Below, in pieces: positions 38,451 to 47,189 of a stretch of DNA of 64,000 nucleotides. The DNA is from Myxococcota bacterium (GTDB lineage Bacteria > Myxococcota_A > UBA9160 > SMWR01), in contig JAKVBI010000007.1 in assembly GCA_022447545.1 (NCBI GenBank), forward strand, positions 1 through 64,000, given 5' to 3'. Numbering within the stretch: position 1 is the first letter of the stretch; each line of letters opens with the position of its first letter. Made by a program: the position numbers and the translations under genes. The notes beneath the pieces were generated by a model. It worked only from the letters and a program-made list of their open reading frames with translations. It searched no databases and had not been told where the DNA came from.

Positions 38451-40201
38451 ACGGCCTCGCGGATCAAGCCCAGCGCAAGTGCTGAATTGATCGCCGAGGC
38501 AGCGGTATGACCGAGACCACAGATCGAAGCATCGGCCATCACCTGCCCCACGTCGCCCATGAGATCCCGACGCTGGGCCGTGAGACCCCTCGTCCTCTGG
38601 ATCTGCACCAGGGTTTCGTTCTGGCGCACAGTACCCACCCGGCAGGGCACGCACTGTCCACAGCTTTCGTTCCGGAAGAACTCCGAGATCCGGACGCAAA
38701 TCGCGGTCATGTCGATCTCGTCGGTGAATGGCATCACCACGCCGGAGCCGAGAGTGGTACCCCGCTTCCGCGTGTCTTCCAACGTCAGTGGCATATCGAG
38801 GGCCTCCGGACCGACAAACGTTCCAGCGGCGCCGCCCATGAGCACGGCAGCCAGATTCCTGCTCCCGGTAATTCCACCCGCCAGGTCAATGACCTGACCG
38901 AGGGTCGTCCCGAACTCCACCTCGTACACCCCCGGCCTACCAATCTGTCCCGAAACACAAAGCAGCTTGGTTCCTGGCGACTGCTCTGTGCCCCGACTCC
39001 TGTACTCTGCTGCGCCGTGAAGCACCACGTCGAGGGCATTGATGAGCGTTTCCGGGTTGTTGATCGCCGTCGGTTCCCCGAAGAGACCGTGAGTGGTCGG
39101 GAACGGCGGCTTACTTCGAGGCTCGCCTCGAAACCCCTCCAATGATGCGAAGAGGGCTGTCTCCTCACCACAGATGTAGGCACCGGCTCCACGCCGAATC
39201 TCGATATCGAACGCATGACCCGTACCCGCGGCATCAGCGCCCAGCAGGCCGGCACCCCGACACTGGTCGATCGCATGCCGCAGACGATCCGTAGCAAGCG
39301 GGTACTCGCCACGGATATAAATCCACCCGTTCTCCGCGCCAGTCGCAAAACCTGCAACTGTGAGCGCCTCGATGATTGCAAAAGGATCGTTCTCCATGAG
39401 AACACGATCCTTGAACGTTCCGGGCTCCGACTCATCGCAATTCGCGACCACATGCTTGGGCCGATCCCGCTCTGCTGCGACCGCTCTCCACTTCTGGCCG
39501 GTGGGAAAGGCTGCTCCTCCACGCCCCGACAATCCTGATTCGACGACAGCATCACAAACACCTTCGGACCCGAGTTCGATGGCTCGTTCGAGGGCCGTGT
39601 ATCCCCCGTGCTGGCGGTACGACGCGAGCGAAGTGGGATCGACCAAGCCGATGTTCTTCAACAACCGGAGAGCCGAGTCGCCCTGCTGGGGGATCTTCCG
39701 CTCCACGACCACCTCGTCGGCGGGAACATGATCGGGCCCACCCACTCCCTGTACGAAGCGTGCCGGAGCTCGTTCGCACTGACCAAGGCACGGTGACCGA
39801 TGGACGCGACCGCCCGCCGCCTCGATCTCCGCGATCAAATCCTCATTCGCCGTGATCTGGCACGCGGCATCGACGCAGACGTGGGTCACGGCGCCATCGG
39901 ACTCGGGCTCGTCGAGGCGAAACATCTCATAGAAGCTCGCAACGCCGTAGGCCTCCGCAGGGGGTACTTGCAAAAGCTCGCTAACGTGGTTGAGCCCGCC
40001 GGGCGAAATCCAGCCCTTGGCACGCTGCAAGGCATGAAGTGCAGGGAGAAGCAGATGGCGCCGCTCGTGACGGCGCGCACCGCCTCCAATGACCAGACGT
40101 TCGGTCTCGTGCACGACCGCCGGGTCATCACCGATTGCAGCCGTTACCGCCGCAATCTCTACGCCGTCGGCATAGTCCGGACCAATGAAGAGATCAGCCA
40201 T
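38447..40201 (-). CDS. NAD-linked diaphorase subunit, fused NuoE-NuoF (formate dehydrogenase beta)
   Basis: A 584-residue fusion. Residues 1-170 are NuoE-like with a [2Fe-2S] set CVDAACQI and CLGQCERAP. The rest is NuoF-like: SGLSGRGGAAFPTGQKW and ANCDESEPGTFKDR for FMN/NAD, GAYICGEETALFASLEG, and the N3-type [4Fe-4S] ESCGQCVPCRVGT plus a later cysteine. This NuoE-NuoF fusion is known from soluble NAD-dependent formate dehydrogenases such as Fdh1B of Methylobacterium. It would reduce NAD. Start 40201 overlaps the catalytic-subunit stop by 8 bases, and its stop overlaps the next gene's start. Confidence 0.9.
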   Translation of the reverse strand: MADLFIGPDYADGVEIAAVTAAIGDDPAVVHETERLVIGGGARRHERRHLLLPALHALQRAKGWISPGGLNHVSELLQVPPAEAYGVASFYEMFRLDEPESDGAVTHVCVDAACQITANEDLIAEIEAAGGRVHRSPCLGQCERAPARFVQGVGGPDHVPADEVVVERKIPQQGDSALRLLKNIGLVDPTSLASYRQHGGYTALERAIELGSEGVCDAVVESGLSGRGGAAFPTGQKWRAVAAERDRPKHVVANCDESEPGTFKDRVLMENDPFAIIEALTVAGFATGAENGWIYIRGEYPLATDRLRHAIDQCRGAGLLGADAAGTGHAFDIEIRRGAGAYICGEETALFASLEGFRGEPRSKPPFPTTHGLFGEPTAINNPETLINALDVVLHGAAEYRSRGTEQSPGTKLLCVSGQIGRPGVYEVEFGTTLGQVIDLAGGITGSRNLAAVLMGGAAGTFVGPEALDMPLTLEDTRKRGTTLGSGVVMPFTDEIDMTAICVRISEFFRNESCGQCVPCRVGTVRQNETLVQIQRTRGLTAQRRDLMGDVGQVMADASICGLGHTAASAINSALALGLIREAV

Positions 40202-42176
40202 CAGCGTCGAAGCCAGCGCCAGCGATCTTCTCGATGCGAACCGACGCTGCCTTGAACTCGGCAGTTCCCGATCGGGGATCCCATTCGTCGTTGGTCAGCA
40301 TGTTGGTGTCTACGAGCTCCGGGAAGTGAAACGTCGTGAAAGTGAGCCCCTGAGGCAGATCCGCTTGAATTCGTACCCCCATCTCCACTGAGCCGCGAGG
40401 CGACGAAACGAGAACCCGCTCTCCATCTCCGATTCCGAGCCGATTCGCATCGTCGGGATTCATGTCGATCTCGTCTCCGTAGCGAATCGGTGACGAAAAA
40501 GCATTCGACTGAACGCCCGTGTTGTAGCTGTCCAAAGCACGCCCAGTCGTGAGCCGAAGTGGAAATTCTTCTGTCAGTTGCTCCTTGGGACCCTCGTAGT
40601 TGGTGATACTGAATGGCGCCGGCTGACGGCCTCCGAGATCTTCCTCGTACAGCCATCCATGAAGAAATGGCGAGCCGGGATGCTCGAGGTCCAGGCAGGG
40701 CCACTGCAGTCCGCCCGCCTCCTCCAGACGCTCATAGCTCATCCCCGCATGCATGGGCGAAAGTGAACGCAGTTCATCCCAAAGGTCCTGGGGAGATGGA
40801 TCTCCCCAGTTCACTCCAAGCCGACGGGCCAGCTCGCCAAGGATCTCGTGATCGTGTCTGCATTCACCCGGCGGGGGAACCGCAGCTCGAACCCGCTGAA
40901 CCCGGCGTTCCGACGAAGTGACTGTGCCCTCGCACTCGGCCCATCCGACCGAGGCAGGCAACACCACGTCGGCCATCTCCGCCGTTCGGGTCATGAAGAT
41001 GTCCTGGACCACCAGGAGATCGAGGCCCTTCAGGAGCTTGCGGGCCCGCTCGACATCGGCCTCGCTATCCGCTGGATTCTCTCCGATTACGTAGAGTCCT
41101 TTGATCGTACCTTGTCCCATCGCCTCGAACATGAGTGTGAGGTGAAGCCCGGGCATATCGTTGAGCGGAACCCCATACGCGGACTGAAACTTGGCCTGAG
41201 CCTCTGGGTCATCGATGTCTTGAAAGCCGGGAAACTTGTTGGGCAGTGCACCCATGTCGCCTCCGCCCTGCACATTGTTCTGCCCACGGAGCGGAACGAG
41301 CCCACTGCCCCATTTCCCCACGTGACCGGTGAGCAGGGCGAGATTACAGAGCGAGAGTACATTCTCGACAGCATTGTGGTGCTCGGTGATTCCCAGAGTC
41401 CACAGGATCTGGGCCGTTTCGGCACTCGCGTAGGCGTGAGCCATCTCTCCGATCGCGTGAGCAGGGACACCGGTCAATCGCTCCGCTTCCTCAAGGGTGT
41501 ACGGGTCGACGTGGGCCCTATAGTTCTCGAAGCCCGTGGATGACCGCTCGATGAAATCCCTATCGTGGAGGCCCGCGGCGATGATCTCACGACCGACGGC
41601 ATTCGCCAACGCGATGTCGGAGCCGACCTCGAGGCCGAGCCACACATCGGCAAATTTGGCCGAACTGCTTCGACGTGGATCGACCGCATACATGCGGGCT
41701 CCATTGTCGAGGCCCTTCAACAAATGGTGAAAGAAGATGGGGTGAGCGTCGCGAGCATTCGACCCCCACAGGAGAACGACTTCAGCCTCTTCGATCTCCC
41801 GATACGACGAAGTCCCGCCGCCTGCTCCAAACACTGTCGCCAGACCGACGACAGACGGGGCGTGTCACGTCCGGTTACAGGAGTCGATGTTGTTCGACCC
41901 CATCGCTGTGCGGATGAACTTCTGTGCCGCATAGTTCATCTCGTTCGTGCTCTTTGAGCAGCTGAACATCCCGAAGCTCTCGCCACCATGCGCGTCGCGA
42001 ATGGCCGCAAACCCCTCAGCCACCCGGTCAAGCGCCTCATCCCAGGTCGCTTGGCGCAATACGCCTCCCTTTCGCAGCATCGGAGACGTCAGGCGGTCGA
42101 GGGGACGACCGTAATTCCTGCCCTTTCGACGCCGGCGCGGGCCACGCGCTACGTGATCCTGGTGCGAGCGCTGCAT
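40194..42176 (-). CDS. fdhA: formate dehydrogenase catalytic subunit, selenoprotein (in-frame TGA at 41865-41867)
   Basis: A Mo/W-bisPGD oxidoreductase chain of about 660 residues. The TGA at 41867-41865 is flanked by IDSCNRT and HAPSVVGLATVFGAGGGTS, the exact setting of selenocysteine in FdhF-type enzymes (U followed by His). Translated through, the frame stays open to a stop at 40194 and carries the family blocks LWGSNARDAHP, LTGHVGKWGSGLVPLRGQNN and the C-terminal domain with SNAFSSPIRYGDEI. A bacterial SECIS hairpin follows the TGA. Sec is residue 104 with the ATG at 42176; other in-frame ATGs at 42239 and 42080 leave the start uncertain, and no strong ribosome site decides it. The chain begins near RLTSPMLRKGG, so it lacks the N-terminal Fe-S domains, which are encoded at 37590-38450. 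First gene of the operon. Confidence 0.9.
41834..41854 (-). promoter_or_regulatory. bacterial SECIS element for the FdhA selenocysteine codon
   Basis: Ten bases after the TGA, the minus strand reads CTGTCG-TCGGTCTGG-CGACAG: a perfect 6-bp stem with a 9-base loop. The loop carries GGTCT, as in the E. coli fdhF SECIS. There are 18 bases between the TGA and GGTCT, the same count as I recall for E. coli fdhF. It would bind SelB to decode UGA as selenocysteine. The stem also encodes part of SVVGLAT in the protein. Confidence 0.88.
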
Positions 42177-42469
42177 GTCGGAACGGTACCCCATCGCACA
42201 ACGCGACGGAACAGTCGCGGCCCGGCACATAGCCGTCATCCAAGCCGCGAGTCACGCACTACGCGCCAACTCTGGGATCGTTCTTCAGATTCGGCAACTC
42301 GATTCTTGGCTTCGATTCGAAGCTACATGTATTCTGCGTCTCCCTCAGAGCATAAGCCTCTCGAACATCGAAACCCGGGGGCTTCTCAGAGGCTCAGGTG
42401 GAGCGATTGAATGGAGCTTCCAACCGCGAACAGGTGCGAAAGCTCCGGTGGGAAAAGGAGAGACGAAGC

Positions 42470-43300
42470 GTGGATGTAAAACCCCTGGGCGGAGCGCTGG
42501 GTGCCGAAATCATCGGGGTCGACATCCGGAACCCCTCGGACTACGAGGTGGGCGATATCCACAGGGCTTTGCTCGAACACGAAGTCGTTTTCTTTCGCGA
42601 CACGGGGATCGATGACGCGGGCCACCTCTCCTTCGCAGGTCGATTCGGAAAACCGAGCATCTTTCCCGTCTCGAAACTGATGGGCGAGACGAAACCCTCT
42701 CTCCAGGTGATCACAGACGGTCCCGACAGCCCGCCCTCGACTGATTACTGGCACACCGACGTGACCTGGACCCCCGAGCCACCCACAGCCGGTTTCCTCC
42801 GTGCGACGGTCGTCCCTGACCGAGGCGGAGATACGATGTGGGGCTCGATGACCGCTGCCTTCGAGGCGCTGTCCCCAAGGGTGAGGGAATTCCTCGAGAG
42901 CCTTACCGTGTCCCACGACAACGATTCATTCATCCGTGCGATGGAGGAAAAAGTCGGGAAAGAATCCGCCAGACCGATCACCGAAAAGCTGCGCACCACT
43001 TATCCCGCAGTCGTCCACCCGTTGGTTAGAACTCACCCGGAGACGGGTCGAAAGGCACTACTCTACGGCGGAAACTTCATGCGCTCGATCGTCGAGCTCG
43101 CCCCGGCGGAAAGTGAGGCTGTACTGGCGTTTCTCGGACGGCACATCGACCAACCCATCTTTCATGCACGCTGGCGCTGGTCCACCGGCGATCTAGCGAT
43201 CTGGGACGAGCGGTCGACCGTTCACCGTGGACTTTCCGACCACTTCCCGAGAGCCCGCGAGGTCCGCCGCTGCGTCATCGATGGGGACCGTCCGTTCTAG
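42470..43300 (+). CDS. TauD/TfdA-family Fe(II)/2-oxoglutarate dioxygenase
   Basis: A 276-residue dioxygenase. The iron triad is HTD in YWHTDVTWTPEPP and a distal His in STVHRGLSD, with a following Arg region (FPRAREVRRC) for 2-oxoglutarate. Relatives act on taurine, 2,4-D or various small substrates; this one is not assignable. The GTG at 42470 has AAGGAG nine bases upstream and gives the usual MDVKPLGGALGAEI start; a GTG 24 codons earlier has weaker support. It is divergent from the formate dehydrogenase operon. Confidence 0.86.
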   Translation: MDVKPLGGALGAEIIGVDIRNPSDYEVGDIHRALLEHEVVFFRDTGIDDAGHLSFAGRFGKPSIFPVSKLMGETKPSLQVITDGPDSPPSTDYWHTDVTWTPEPPTAGFLRATVVPDRGGDTMWGSMTAAFEALSPRVREFLESLTVSHDNDSFIRAMEEKVGKESARPITEKLRTTYPAVVHPLVRTHPETGRKALLYGGNFMRSIVELAPAESEAVLAFLGRHIDQPIFHARWRWSTGDLAIWDERSTVHRGLSDHFPRAREVRRCVIDGDRPF

Positions 43301-43440
43301 GCACGCAGGACGTCGGCCGATCGGTGGCAATTCCCAGACCCCCTCGACACCATAGGTGCGGCCCCAAACAAACGGGCTCGTGATTGTTCCCACCCTCTCT
43401 GCTCGACAGCGTAGGATACGACGGAGAGGGAGGGGGATTC

Positions 43441-44712
43441 TTGTCTCAGCGATTCGACTTCGACCCGGTTCGGATCCCTCAGCCAGCCGATCCCTACCCT
43501 CTCTACCGCCGCCTACGGGAAGAGCACCCCCTCTACCAGGTGTCTGAGAGTGGCGTCTACTGTCTGTCGCGCCACCGAGACATCTCGTTCGCCCTGCGAC
43601 ATCCCGAGATTTTCTCCTCCGAGGCAATGCGGACGGTTCTCATGTCGCCTGACCAGACCCGCGTGAAATGGCGCGATTTCCCGACCCTGGCGAGATTTCT
43701 TTTTCAGGCACGTGTCAATCCACTGCGTATGTCCGACCGACGAAAGGGACTGGTGGAATCGGATCCGCCTGAACACGATGCCTTACGCAGTATCGTCAAC
43801 CGCGGCTTCACCCCACGGCGCATTGGGGAGTGGGAACTCCGCGCGAAAGAGATCGTCTCACAATGTATGAGTCGCATCGACGAAGACCAACCCTTCGACG
43901 TCATGCAGGAGCTGGCGATCCCACTTCCCGTCACCGTGATCGCCGAAATGCTCGGTGTGGAACCGGATCGGAAACAAGATTTCAAGCGCTGGGGCGATGC
44001 TGTCGTTGCAGCGTCTACGGGACAGGGACGCGAAGCCGGACTCGCCGCCCTGCTCGCGCCCATGGGCGAACTCCGTGCCTATCTGCGCGGCGTCATCCGA
44101 TCCCGTCAGCAACAGCCCGCCCACGACCTCATCAGCGTTCTCCTCGAGCGCCGGAGCGAAGGCGCCCTCGACGAAGAGCAACTCTTCGGTTTCATCATGC
44201 TTTTGTTGATCGCAGGCAACGAAACCACCACCAACCTGATTGGCAACACCACCCTCGCACTCCTCGCACACCCGGAACAGTTGGATCTCCTGCATCGGGA
44301 GCCTCACCACCTCCCCGCTCTCGTCGAGGAAGCCCTCCGCTACGACTCACCCGTGCAATCCCTGTTCCGGCAGACGACCCGCGAGGTCGAAGTCTCCGGC
44401 GGAACGATCCCCGCCGGTGCACCCGTCGCACTGCTGATGGGGTCTGCAAACCGTGACGACGAGATCTACCACGACCCGGACCGATTCGATGTCACAAGAA
44501 ACTCACCGGGACACTTGGCTTTCGGTTTCGGAGTTCACTTTTGCCTGGGTGCATCACTCGCGAGGCTCGAAGCAAAAGTCGCACTGGAAGCACTGATCCC
44601 CGCGCTGAGGAACCGACGTGCTGCAGGTGGCGCGACCGAATGGGTCGACTCCTTCACGGTTCGCGGACCCCGAGCACTCTGGCTGGAACCCGCTCCTTCT
44701 CCCATCGTCTAG
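43441..44712 (+). CDS. cytochrome P450
   Basis: A 423-residue bacterial P450. I-helix oxygen-binding motif is AGNETTTN near residue 258, the ExxR pair is in EEALRYDSP, and the haem-thiolate block is FGFGVHFCLGASLAR near residue 365. An N-terminal proline-rich start (RFDFDPVRIPQPADPYPLYRRL) is typical. I choose TTG at 43441, where a strong GGAGGGGG lies four bases upstream. No ferredoxin or reductase adjoins. The substrate is unknown. Confidence 0.88.
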   Translation: MSQRFDFDPVRIPQPADPYPLYRRLREEHPLYQVSESGVYCLSRHRDISFALRHPEIFSSEAMRTVLMSPDQTRVKWRDFPTLARFLFQARVNPLRMSDRRKGLVESDPPEHDALRSIVNRGFTPRRIGEWELRAKEIVSQCMSRIDEDQPFDVMQELAIPLPVTVIAEMLGVEPDRKQDFKRWGDAVVAASTGQGREAGLAALLAPMGELRAYLRGVIRSRQQQPAHDLISVLLERRSEGALDEEQLFGFIMLLLIAGNETTTNLIGNTTLALLAHPEQLDLLHREPHHLPALVEEALRYDSPVQSLFRQTTREVEVSGGTIPAGAPVALLMGSANRDDEIYHDPDRFDVTRNSPGHLAFGFGVHFCLGASLARLEAKVALEALIPALRNRRAAGGATEWVDSFTVRGPRALWLEPAPSPIV

Positions 44713-44747
44713 CCGAGAACCACCTCTGCCCGAATCCACTGCGGCGG

Positions 44748-46496
44748 CTAACGCGCAGGCGCGCTGCCGTGGTGAAATGCCTCAGCGCGCTCTCCGACTG
44801 GCCATGGCTGCAATGCCTCCGCCGGACCCATCTGGGTCTCCCCTTCGGCGATCGGCCCACTGGCCACGTCGAAAACGCGCCATTTCATCGTCGGACCAAA
44901 CAGTGGCTGCGCCTCCACGGAGATCACGCGCACCTCACCAGGCTCCCACTGACATTGGGGCTGGAGCACACGGGCCAGGCTCTCGTGCCCAAGATGTCCA
45001 TCGCCGAAGTTCCAGCCTACGGTCATACCCGCGATCATCTCTCCGTCGAACCACTCATAGTTGTCGACATCATCGACTGCATGAGGCACGGCATCATGAA
45101 GCACACGCCCCTGTAAGTGCAGAAAACGCGACGTCGCCGCACTGATGCCTGCAGCCCGGACCCCGAGTTCATCGACCCCCATTCCCTCGAGTTGCTCTGC
45201 CAGCGTTCCCGAGGCCTTCTTACAGTTCTTCAGTTTCTCGATGGCATCACCACGAAACAACCATGTGTTGTAGGCCCAATTTCCGGCGTAGTAACGCATT
45301 GCAATCAGAAACGAAACGTGGCGGGGGTAGAAATTTCCGTAGGCAGGAATGACGAACAAGACTAAGAGCAGAATCGCGAAGAGCACCGGCATGGCCGACG
45401 GGAGCATCAGAACTGAAACTTCCGGATGCATGAAAAACAGCGCCCAAGACCCGTAGATCATCATGATATTCCACTCGATGGGCATCCCACTCGGATTGTT
45501 GAGAGCGATAAATCCATGAAACCCGGTCGCGACAAAGGCAATCAAACCGGCCATCAACGGATCGTGACCCAAAAACAGGAAAAGAAAGGGAATGCTCGCT
45601 TCCGTGGCCGCACCGAAGTGTGAGATCCAATGCGCCAGAGGCGAAGGGCGCAAATCGTGGGGCTCATCTACGAACAACTTGCTCTTGAGCCACGTGGGAA
45701 AGAAGGGGCCGTTGTTCATCATCACCATGATCACACTGCCGAAGTGGTGATTTACCTTGGACATTGCAGCCCAGAACCAGATGGCCATCCAGAGCATCTG
45801 GCTTCCCGCAACACCCAACGTCACGTCCCCCTTCGCCAATGCGAGGACGACCAGTGCCGTGTAGTAGTGCTCTGCGCGTGCCGCAAGAAAGAGCGTCTTA
45901 TCCATCAAACCAAGGATCGGTAGCAAGATCAGGGCGGGTGCCAGCATTCCCGGAGTGATCTCCGACGCAATCAGCACACGGCCCAACAGCAGCACCATCG
46001 CAACGTACCCGATGACGTCGAGCCAGCTTCGGGTGACACCTCCCAGAATGGGCCAGTTGGGAACCAGGGAGAGTTTTGTGGTTCCGGGCCGCGCGAAATA
46101 AAGAAAACCTCCAATGAGTGGACTGAACTTCCCATTCATCGGACCCGAGGAGCAGCCAAAACCCAGCAACTCATAGAGCATGCACCACAAGACCGCCCTC
46201 TGGAACGCGTCCCAGGTGAAGAACCAGTCAAAGCTGAAGAACCCCGGATAGTCGTCCGCGAAGGAGGCGAAAAAAGCCCAACCACCGATGAAGAGCAGAA
46301 AGTACTTCGCCCAGTACATCACAATGATCGAAAACGGCGTGGCCGATCGCTGCGAAGCCCACTCCTTGCACAAGAGAGGAAGGCGGTCTGCAAAACGCAG
46401 ATCGACGATCTGGTCGATCGTGGGAAAATCCGGTTCTCCGGGAGCCGCATTCAGGTTGATCGGTGATGGGTCAGAGGGAGTCTCAGGCGTCGACAT
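44748..46496 (-). CDS. DUF3556 membrane protein
   Basis: About 582 residues. A soluble N-terminus is followed by roughly ten membrane helices (around residues 50-430) and a soluble C-terminal domain of about 150 residues. Recognisable segments include LGFGCSSGPMNGKFSP, AMSKVNHHFGSVIMVMMNNGPF and FGAATEASIPFLFLF. It fits the DUF3556 family seen in mycobacteria and some Proteobacteria; no function is known. The ATG at 46496 gives MSTPETPSDPS. Convergent with the P450 gene, 35 bases apart. Confidence 0.8.
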   Translation of the reverse strand: MSTPETPSDPSPINLNAAPGEPDFPTIDQIVDLRFADRLPLLCKEWASQRSATPFSIIVMYWAKYFLLFIGGWAFFASFADDYPGFFSFDWFFTWDAFQRAVLWCMLYELLGFGCSSGPMNGKFSPLIGGFLYFARPGTTKLSLVPNWPILGGVTRSWLDVIGYVAMVLLLGRVLIASEITPGMLAPALILLPILGLMDKTLFLAARAEHYYTALVVLALAKGDVTLGVAGSQMLWMAIWFWAAMSKVNHHFGSVIMVMMNNGPFFPTWLKSKLFVDEPHDLRPSPLAHWISHFGAATEASIPFLFLFLGHDPLMAGLIAFVATGFHGFIALNNPSGMPIEWNIMMIYGSWALFFMHPEVSVLMLPSAMPVLFAILLLVLFVIPAYGNFYPRHVSFLIAMRYYAGNWAYNTWLFRGDAIEKLKNCKKASGTLAEQLEGMGVDELGVRAAGISAATSRFLHLQGRVLHDAVPHAVDDVDNYEWFDGEMIAGMTVGWNFGDGHLGHESLARVLQPQCQWEPGEVRVISVEAQPLFGPTMKWRVFDVASGPIAEGETQMGPAEALQPWPVGERAEAFHHGSAPAR

Positions 46497-47189
46497 GGAC
46501 AGCATGCTACAACGCAGCCGCAATCTCGCCTAGAGGACTTTCCGTTAGAAGTAGATTCGACCGCATTCGGAACAGCGCCATCGTTTTCTCGACCCACTGC
46601 CCATTAAACGTGGGAGAAAAGACATCGCCAACCGACTCATTCATCCTTCCTCTGCGAGGTCCAAGAAACGGAATCGCGCGCGTCTGGCGAACGATGTGTC
46701 GGCACCAGCGAAGCTACTGGGACCGCAACAGCACACCTCTGGATCCCCTATCTCGAGCAAGCGTTCGCGAACAGCTGCGCGCCGTTCAGCTCGAACTCGC
46801 AGGATTTCCCACGCAATCGCTCTGGAGCGGGGCCATCGAAAAGCCGGGGCTTCAGGCGGGACCAGAAATGGAAATGACCGACAACACGACGGTCAGGACA
46901 ACGGCCAGAAAAAAGACATGGTGGGTCGGGTGATTCGGGATTGGGCGTAAACGGCTCAGTTCCTTCATGATCTTCGTTCTCCTCTGACCGCGGTTCTACC
47001 GGAATCATTCCGACATCCTTGGCAGTCGAACGAAGATCCCCTGCCGTCTGAAAAAGCGCAGTGAAGTAGTTCACTGGGGAGAGAATTCCCAAACGAATTC
47101 AATGGTTTGGATGCTTATTTTTCCACGGGACGCGCAGTCGTGGAAAAAGCGAGTTCGTTTTTCCAGGACCCAGCAAGGCCCTCGACGAT
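46497..47189. other. intergenic, no gene recognised
   Basis: A 693-base stretch with open frames on both strands (for example 46463-46933 plus, 46748-47092 minus) that carry no family sequence and overlap each other. It may hold decayed coding DNA. It contains two inverted repeats (47059-47076 and 47118-47148). Confidence 0.5.
47118..47148. repeat. perfect 10-bp inverted repeat downstream of MFS gene
   Basis: TTTTTCCACG and CGTGGAAAAA are separated by 11 bases. The tracts after the stem are A-rich on both strands, so it is not a classic intrinsic terminator. A smaller perfect hairpin, CAGTGAA-GTAG-TTCACTG, lies at 47059-47076. Together they could end transcription of the MFS gene that stops at 47190. 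Confidence 0.45.

Noticed and set aside
41865-42239. Separate short gene ending at the TGA
   Set aside because: The frame continues with strong formate dehydrogenase similarity on both sides of the TGA and a SECIS follows, so the TGA is read as selenocysteine, not as a stop.
42240-42469. Possible selC (tRNA-Sec) next to the formate dehydrogenase operon
   Set aside because: The gap has a small hairpin (GCTTCG-ATT-CGAAGC) but no cloverleaf or CCA end that I can find.
42470-44712. TauD dioxygenase and P450 as one biosynthetic operon
   Set aside because: They are 140 bases apart with separate strong ribosome sites and no shared substrate clue; adjacency alone is not enough.
46463-46933. 156-codon plus-strand frame overlapping the DUF3556 start
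   Set aside because: Overlaps the start of a well-supported gene and has no recognisable domain.
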